In this document: positions 58,157 to 64,000 of the stretch, one piece after another
Layout of the letters: each line of letters opens with the position of its first letter
Numbering within the stretch: position 1 is the first letter of the stretch
Assembly: GCA_021737695.1 (NCBI GenBank)
Contig: JAIPDL010000003.1
Location: forward strand, 62,001 to 126,000
Direction of reading: 5' to 3'
DNA length: 64,000 bases
Source of the DNA: Desulfotignum sp.
Lineage (GTDB): Bacteria > Desulfobacterota > Desulfobacteria > Desulfobacterales > Desulfobacteraceae
The notes under the pieces: generated by a model
Told to the model about the DNA's origin: nothing
The model's database searches: none
What the model saw: only the letters and a program-made list of their open reading frames with translations
Translations under genes and position numbers: made by a program

Positions 58157-59251
58157 CTAGTCTCCGATTTTTATGGCAGTCACATCCATATTTTTCAACA
58201 GCAAGGCCGATAGTTTCTTTTCATTTGCCATTTCGATGTCTTCCGGCACATTCTGGCCGGCCGTCACATAAGAGATGGCTTTCGGGTATTTTACCACTTG
58301 ATTGATGATATTACCCATCATACGTGTCTCATCCAGTTTTGTGAATATATAAGTTTTAAAGGACAGCGGGCTGAAACACCGGACGGTCTCATTCATTTCC
58401 GACAAAGACGCGCCCACGTTGAGCAACAGGTGAGTATCAATGGATGCGTTCCTGCCGATCATTGCTTTCAACCCTTCCAGCCGGGTCATGTCATACTGGC
58501 TCTGGCCTGCGGTGTCAATGAGCACCACGTCTCTGGACTTCAGACGTCCCAACGCCAGCAGCAGATCCCTGGGTGTAAATGCCTGAAAACAAGGAATCCC
58601 CAGAATATCCGCATAATTTTTCAGCTGTTCCCGGGCACCGATGCGATAGGTATCTATGGAAATCAATCCCACACTTTTTTGATGCTGCATAATCAGGGTG
58701 GCGGCTATTTTTGCAATGGTCGTTGTTTTACCCACCCCGGTTGTTCCCACCACAGCGGCGATTTTCTGTTGATTCCCCCCCGCAGCGAACGGATCTTCCA
58801 CCGGCAGCATCTGTGCAACGGCCCGGACGACCCGCGTATTCACCTCCCGGAAAGACAGATGGGCCGCCCCATCGAGCACACCCGCCTTTTCCAGAATCTT
58901 TTCCATCACGGCATTTTCAATGCCCTGGCGAACCATTCTGGCACACACCGGCATCATTACCGGATGCTTCACCATGTGCGGCAAAGACACTCCCGGCGAA
59001 CTCATTACCGTCATCATCTGCTGCAAGCGCACCAGCTCTCCTTTGATCTCACCCAATGCATCCGGCGACATATGATCCACTGGATCATCAGCCTGGGTAC
59101 CCGGCACCGCACTGATTTCAAAAAACAGGCGGCCGTCTTTTCCCTGCACCCGATTGGTTGAAACGATCATGGCATCCGCCCCCAGAGAACTGCGTATCAA
59201 CGCGGTTGCCTCTTCAATGGTCGCGGCAAAATATTTATACGGCGGCTTCAT
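58157..59251 (-). CDS. flhF: SRP-type GTPase FlhF
   Basis: AAVVGTTGVGKTTTIAKIAATLI; LIDTAGQSQYD; FTKLDET. Confidence 0.95.
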   Translation of the reverse strand: MKPPYKYFAATIEEATALIRSSLGADAMIVSTNRVQGKDGRLFFEISAVPGTQADDPVDHMSPDALGEIKGELVRLQQMMTVMSSPGVSLPHMVKHPVMMPVCARMVRQGIENAVMEKILEKAGVLDGAAHLSFREVNTRVVRAVAQMLPVEDPFAAGGNQQKIAAVVGTTGVGKTTTIAKIAATLIMQHQKSVGLISIDTYRIGAREQLKNYADILGIPCFQAFTPRDLLLALGRLKSRDVVLIDTAGQSQYDMTRLEGLKAMIGRNASIDTHLLLNVGASLSEMNETVRCFSPLSFKTYIFTKLDETRMMGNIINQVVKYPKAISYVTAGQNVPEDIEMANEKKLSALLLKNMDVTAIKIGD

Positions 59252-61328
59252 TCAAACTCACCTCACCGATGGATTTGAAACGGATATCATTGAGCAGCTC
59301 ACTCTGGGACATCACCATGACCGAAGGCACATAGCTTTCGATCAGTTTTCTGAAATGGCGGCGGATCCCCGGAGACGTCATGATAATGGGCTGAATATTG
59401 TTGACCAGTGCCTTTTCCGCCAGTTTCTGTACCGACCGGATAATAGGTTCCGATGTCCGGGGATTCAAAGCCAGGTATGCACCATGATCGGTTTTCTGAA
59501 GCCCCTTCATCAACAGCTCTTCCACATCCGGCCCCAGCGTGATCAAATGCAGTTCTCCCGCTTCATTGAGATGCGGGGCCATGATCGACCGGGAGAGTTT
59601 GTGGCGGACATATTCGGTGAGCAGATCCGGGTCTTTTGTCATGGGCGCATAATCCGCCAGGGTTTCCACAACGGTCAGCAGATCCTTGATGGACACATTT
59701 TCCTGAAGCAAATTCTGCAACACTTTCTGGACTCCCCCCAAAGAAAGCAGATTGGGCACCAGTTCTTCCACCACCTTGGGATACCTGGCCGCCATATTGT
59801 CCAGCAAGGACTGCACATCCTGTCTGCCCAGAAGCTCGGAAGCGTGTTTTCGAATGATTTCCGTCAAATGGGTCGTCATAATTGTGACACTGTCCACCAC
59901 GGTATATCCGGCCAGTTTTGCATCTTCTTTCCGGTCTTCAGGAATCCATACGGCCGGCAGGTCAAAAGCCGGTTCCTTTGTTTTAACGCCTTCGATCTGC
60001 CGGGCGGAATCTCCCGGGTCCATGGCCATATAATGATTCACCATCAATTCAGCGGAAGCGACTTTCACCCCCTTGATCAGAATATGATACATATTGGATT
60101 TGATCTGCAGATTATCCCGAATATGAATGGGTGGTACAATCAACCCCATATCCTGAGCAAACTGGCGCCGAACCGCATGGACCCGATCCAGAAATTCTCC
60201 CCCCTGATCCTTGTCCACCAGCCCGATCAGTCCATAGCCCACTTCCACTTCCAGAATATCCACGGTTAACAAATGCTCCACCGGTTCCGGTCCGGTCAAT
60301 GCAGGTTCTTCAACCAGTGCCGCTTCAGCATCGGCTGCATCGGTCGCTGCTTCCTGTTTTCTCAAAAAATAATTGGCACCGGCGATTCCCATCGACAGAA
60401 AAATAAATGCCATATGCGGCAGACCGGGGATCATGCCAAAGAGAAAAATCATCAAGGCTGCCAGATTCACGGCCCGGGGGTATCGCGTCACCTGCCGAAT
60501 AAAATCGCTTCCCATGGTGCCTTCGGAAGCGGAACGGGTCACCACAAGCCCTGCGGCAGTAGAGATAACCAGAGCCGGAATCTGGGACACCAAACCATCG
60601 CCCACGGTCAGCAGCATGTAGCTCTGGGCCGCATCCACAAAGCTCATGTTCCGTGTGAACACACCGATGATCAACCCGCCGAGGATATTGATGATGGTAA
60701 TGACGATTCCAGCAATGGCGTCTCCTCTGACAAATTTGGCAGCCCCGTCCATGGCCCCGTTGAACTCCGCTTCCCGGGTGATGGTCCCGCGTCTTTCCTT
60801 GGCCTGGGCTTCATTGATCAGTCCGGCGTTGAGATCGGCATCCACGGCCATCTGTTTGCCGGGCATGGCATCCAGGGTAAACCGTGCTGCCACCTCAGCC
60901 ACCCGGGTGGCGCCTTTGGTGATCACCACAAAATTGATGAGCACCAACACCGTGAACACAATCATACCCACCACATAATTGCCGCCCATGACAAATCCGC
61001 CAAAGGACTGAATGACTTTACCTGCAGCAGCAGGCCCTTCATTGCCGTTCAGCAGGATCAGACGGGTGGACGCGACATTCAAGGACAGCCGGAACAGTGT
61101 GGTCACCAGCAGCAGGGACGGAAAAATGGCAAAATCAAGGGCTTTTTCCGTGGACATGGCAATCAGCAGAATGGTAATGGCCACCGTGATATTCAACGCC
61201 AGCAAAAAATCCAGCACCACCGAAGGCAAAGGGATGATCATCACCATCAGGATGGTCACTACCCCGACAGCCGCCAGCAGTTCTCCCCCTTCCACCTGCA
61301 TCAGTTTGAAATTCATCGATTTTTCCAT
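59235..61328 (-). CDS. flhA: Flagellar export protein FlhA
   Basis: MIIPLPSVVLDFLLALNITVAITILL; FPSLLLVTTLFRLSLNVASTRLIL; FTLDAMPGKQMAVDADLNAGLI. Confidence 0.97.
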   Translation of the reverse strand: MEKSMNFKLMQVEGGELLAAVGVVTILMVMIIPLPSVVLDFLLALNITVAITILLIAMSTEKALDFAIFPSLLLVTTLFRLSLNVASTRLILLNGNEGPAAAGKVIQSFGGFVMGGNYVVGMIVFTVLVLINFVVITKGATRVAEVAARFTLDAMPGKQMAVDADLNAGLINEAQAKERRGTITREAEFNGAMDGAAKFVRGDAIAGIVITIINILGGLIIGVFTRNMSFVDAAQSYMLLTVGDGLVSQIPALVISTAAGLVVTRSASEGTMGSDFIRQVTRYPRAVNLAALMIFLFGMIPGLPHMAFIFLSMGIAGANYFLRKQEAATDAADAEAALVEEPALTGPEPVEHLLTVDILEVEVGYGLIGLVDKDQGGEFLDRVHAVRRQFAQDMGLIVPPIHIRDNLQIKSNMYHILIKGVKVASAELMVNHYMAMDPGDSARQIEGVKTKEPAFDLPAVWIPEDRKEDAKLAGYTVVDSVTIMTTHLTEIIRKHASELLGRQDVQSLLDNMAARYPKVVEELVPNLLSLGGVQKVLQNLLQENVSIKDLLTVVETLADYAPMTKDPDLLTEYVRHKLSRSIMAPHLNEAGELHLITLGPDVEELLMKGLQKTDHGAYLALNPRTSEPIIRSVQKLAEKALVNNIQPIIMTSPGIRRHFRKLIESYVPSVMVMSQSELLNDIRFKSIGEVSLNEAAV

Positions 61329-61363
61329 ATCATTGGTTCACAGCCCGCCGTTCATCCATTTTT

Positions 61364-62425
61364 TTATTTTTTCCTGTGCTTGTACACATAAGCCAGCACC
61401 TCGGCCACTGCCTGATACAACAGCGGAGGCACCTCCTGATCCACTGATACCATTTGATACAAAGTTTGTGCCAACGCGCGGTTCTCAACCATTAAAATAT
61501 GATTTTTTTTGGCAATTTCCTTTATCTTGAGAGCGATTTCCCCTTTGCCTTTGGCCACCACCCGGGGAGCTGCCATGGCTTTGTCATCGTATTTCAGGGC
61601 AATGGCATAATGGGTCGGGTTGGTGATCACCACATCGGCATCCGGGACATTCTGCATCATCCGGTTTCTTGCCATCTGCATCTGGATGTTGCGGATCCGG
61701 GATTTAATCATGGGATCGCCTTCTGATTCCTTATGTTCGTCTTTAACCTCTTTTTTGCTCATTTTCAACTTGGTTTCAAACTGCCATTTCTGAAACGCGT
61801 AGTCGATGGCCACGATAATAATCATGGCAAGGGCGCACCGAACAAACAGCTTCAACGTGGCCAGGGCAATGTATGTGATGATCTCTTCATGGGGCAGATA
61901 CCCCAGCGTGGAGATCCGGTCCATTTCCCCGAGCAGGGTCACATATCCGACCCCCCCCACAATGACCAGCTTTACAATACATTTGACCAGTTCCATTACC
62001 GATTGTTTGGAAAACAGTCTGCCCAGCCCTTTGATCGGATCGATTTTGGAAAATTTGGGCTTCAGCGTTTCCGCACTGATCATAAATCCCACCTGCAATA
62101 TATTGGCAGCCACTGCCGCCAGAACGATCATTCCGGCCATGGGCATCATGATCAACAAAAAAGACTGAATCATCTGTTCGGAAAACCGAATGAATTCCGT
62201 CACACTCAAGGAATTATGAAACGGCAGTTTAAAGGTCTTGATCATCATTTCTTTTATTCCGGCATACATGAAAACCCCGAACAGGCTGAATGTGAGCAGG
62301 CCGGCCAGCAGAACGGCTACGGAAGGCAGTTCCCGGCTCTTGGCGACCTCTCCTTTTTCCCGGGCATCCCTGCGTTTCTTGGGGGTGGCCTGTTCGGTTT
62401 TGTCTTCAGAGGATTCATCCGCCAT
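61364..62425 (-). CDS. flhB: Flagellar export protein FlhB
   Basis: EDKTEQATPKKRRDAREKGEVAKSRE; autocleavage motif VITNPTHYAIALKY. Confidence 0.97.
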   Translation of the reverse strand: MADESSEDKTEQATPKKRRDAREKGEVAKSRELPSVAVLLAGLLTFSLFGVFMYAGIKEMMIKTFKLPFHNSLSVTEFIRFSEQMIQSFLLIMMPMAGMIVLAAVAANILQVGFMISAETLKPKFSKIDPIKGLGRLFSKQSVMELVKCIVKLVIVGGVGYVTLLGEMDRISTLGYLPHEEIITYIALATLKLFVRCALAMIIIVAIDYAFQKWQFETKLKMSKKEVKDEHKESEGDPMIKSRIRNIQMQMARNRMMQNVPDADVVITNPTHYAIALKYDDKAMAAPRVVAKGKGEIALKIKEIAKKNHILMVENRALAQTLYQMVSVDQEVPPLLYQAVAEVLAYVYKHRKK

Positions 62426-62457
62426 TGCTGATTTTCCAATCTTTTTTTATGACCCTG

Positions 62458-63231
62458 TTATGGGGACATCAAATCCAGTATGCTCACCAGAAACGTCCCC
62501 AGCTGGGCCACATATGTTTCCATAAACCGCAGCAGAACCATCAGGCAGATGCTGAAAAAAAACAATCCCACAACGATCTGAACCGGAAACGCCACGATCA
62601 TGATATTCATCTGGGGAATCAGCTTGGTGACCAGCCCAAACGCCACTTTGGTCAAAAACAACGCGGCAATGGCAGGTGCCCCTATTTTCAAGGCGATCAC
62701 AAACATGTCACTGGTCTTTGACAACATCTCTGGCACCAGTTTCGGATCCATGGCCACCGATCCAATGGGCAAAATATCAAAACTTTCTTTCATGGCATGA
62801 ATCAATATATGGTGTCCATTAAAAAGCAGAAACAACACCATGGAAAGAAAAAAGGCAAAATTAGCCAGAAGTGATATCTGGGCGCCGCTCTGGGGGTCAA
62901 ACACATTGGCAATGGCAAACCCGGTTTCAAACCCCACCACCTGACCCATGATGCGGACACCCTCGAAAACCGCCAACACCATCAGCCCCAATACCAAGCC
63001 AACGATCATTTCAACTGCCACCAATCCGGCAAATGCAGTGATGGAATCGGGAAATCCGGTATCTGTCATGGAAATGACAGGAAAAAGAATAATGGCCAGA
63101 AGCAAAGAAAAACCGGCCTTCACCAGTGCCGGGAATACCCGGGTATTGAAAAAAGGCAGCATGAACACCAACACACTGAGCCGGGTCAAGACCAGATAAA
63201 AGCCTTCAATGGTATCAAAGTTGACAGGCAT
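62458..63231 (-). CDS. fliR: Flagellar export protein FliR
   Basis: LTRLSVLVFMLPFFNTRVFPALVKAGFSLLLAIILFP; between flhB and fliQ. Confidence 0.95.
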   Translation of the reverse strand: MPVNFDTIEGFYLVLTRLSVLVFMLPFFNTRVFPALVKAGFSLLLAIILFPVISMTDTGFPDSITAFAGLVAVEMIVGLVLGLMVLAVFEGVRIMGQVVGFETGFAIANVFDPQSGAQISLLANFAFFLSMVLFLLFNGHHILIHAMKESFDILPIGSVAMDPKLVPEMLSKTSDMFVIALKIGAPAIAALFLTKVAFGLVTKLIPQMNIMIVAFPVQIVVGLFFFSICLMVLLRFMETYVAQLGTFLVSILDLMSP

Positions 63232-63244
63232 AATAAACCATCGA

Positions 63245-63517
63245 TCACTGCCGGATATAGTCAGGAATATGTTCCATGACCGCAATGGTAAACGTCATCA
63301 TATGTTCCAGCATCCAGGGTGCCAAAAACAACAGCCCCAGCAATACCACCAATATTTTAGGCACAAACGTCAACGTCATCTCATTGATCTGCGTGACTGC
63401 CTGAAAAATACTGATCACCAGACCGGCCAGCAGCCCCATGCCCAATATGGGCAACGAAACAAGAATGGTCACCTGAATGGCTTCCCGGGCAAAATTGACA
63501 ACAAACTGAGGGGTCAT
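63245..63517 (-). CDS. fliQ: Flagellar export protein FliQ
   Basis: 90 aa; MGLLAGLVISIFQAVTQINEMTLTFVPKILVVLLGLLFLAPWML. Confidence 0.95.
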   Translation of the reverse strand: MTPQFVVNFAREAIQVTILVSLPILGMGLLAGLVISIFQAVTQINEMTLTFVPKILVVLLGLLFLAPWMLEHMMTFTIAVMEHIPDYIRQ

Positions 63518-63524
63518 TTTATTT

Positions 63525-64000
63525 TTAACCTATGGCAAAACTGTCAATCATCGAAGTGATGATCAGGTTCCATCCATCCACCAGAATAAACAGCATCAAT
63601 TTGAACGGCAAAGAGATCATAACCGGCGGCAGCATCATCATTCCCATGCTCAACAGGACGCTGGCCACAACCATGTCGATAATCAAAAAAGGAACAAACA
63701 GCACAAACCCGATGATAAAGGCGGTTTTCAACTCACTGATCACAAACGCCGGAATCAGAACAAACATGGAGATCTCATCCCGATCGGACGGCTTGGCTGT
63801 GTCAGAAAGTTTGACAAACAATGCCAGATCCTTTTCCCGCGTCTGTTTGAACATGAACTGCCGGATGGGTCCCATGGCATTGTCCAGGGCGGTCTGCTGG
63901 GATATTTCTTCGTTCAGATACGGCTGAAGCGCCGTCTCATTGATCTGTTTTCCCACCGGCATCATGATGAACACCGTCAAAAACAAAGCAAGCCCGGCAA
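63525..64000 (-). CDS. fliP: Flagellar export protein FliP (truncated by window end)
   Basis: [17 protein letters not shown]-type region, [63 protein letters not shown]. Confidence 0.95.
   Translation of the reverse strand, partial: AGLALFLTVFIMMPVGKQINETALQPYLNEEISQQTALDNAMGPIRQFMFKQTREKDLALFVKLSDTAKPSDRDEISMFVLIPAFVISELKTAFIIGFVLFVPFLIIDMVVASVLLSMGMMMLPPVMISLPFKLMLFILVDGWNLIITSMIDSFAIG

Noticed and set aside
60273-61391. 372-aa plus-strand His/Gln-rich ORF
   Set aside because: Antisense to flhA; His/Gln/Asp-rich composition is typical of reverse-strand translation of TM codons.

Overview
64 kb of contiguous, ordinary-looking chromosome. The gene set (NAGGN osmolyte genes, TRAP transporters, acyl-CoA activase, full flagellar export/rod cluster) suggests an anaerobic, motile Desulfobacterota-like bacterium; this taxonomic guess is inference. 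I saw no rRNA, tRNA, CRISPR array or mobile element. Main blocks: (1) 1-7147 (-), a signalling operon with a solute-binding protein, histidine kinases and a stand-alone receiver; (2) 7.5-11.2 kb, metabolic and housekeeping genes, including a probable SlyD-like/methyltransferase fusion; (3) 11.5-15.7 kb, a second solute-binding-protein/hybrid-kinase pair; (4) 15.9-20.6 kb, the N-acetylglutaminylglutamine amide (NAGGN) trio asnO-ngg-M42 peptidase; (5) 20.8-23.7 kb, DctPQM TRAP transporter; (6) 23.7-33.5 kb (-), TAXI-TRAP transporter, GctAB-like CoA-transferase and a 1431-aa multidomain acyl-CoA dehydratase activase-like protein; (7) 33.7-37 kb, NAD(P)-binding protein and GNAT-nitrilase fusion; (8) 37-44 kb, MCP/CheW, two GGDEF proteins, HDOD and MBL-fold proteins; (9) 44-64 kb, a flagellar cluster from flgM/fliW/csrA to fliP (truncated by the window). 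I read by eye one good sigma54-type and two sigma28-type promoter candidates in the motility region. The best candidates for undescribed biology are the TAXI/CoA-transferase/activase block, the paired permease-less binding-protein/kinase modules, the SlyD-like/methyltransferase fusion and a small Cys-rich ORF coupled to fhlB. All family calls are from sequence motifs and memory; no searches were run.
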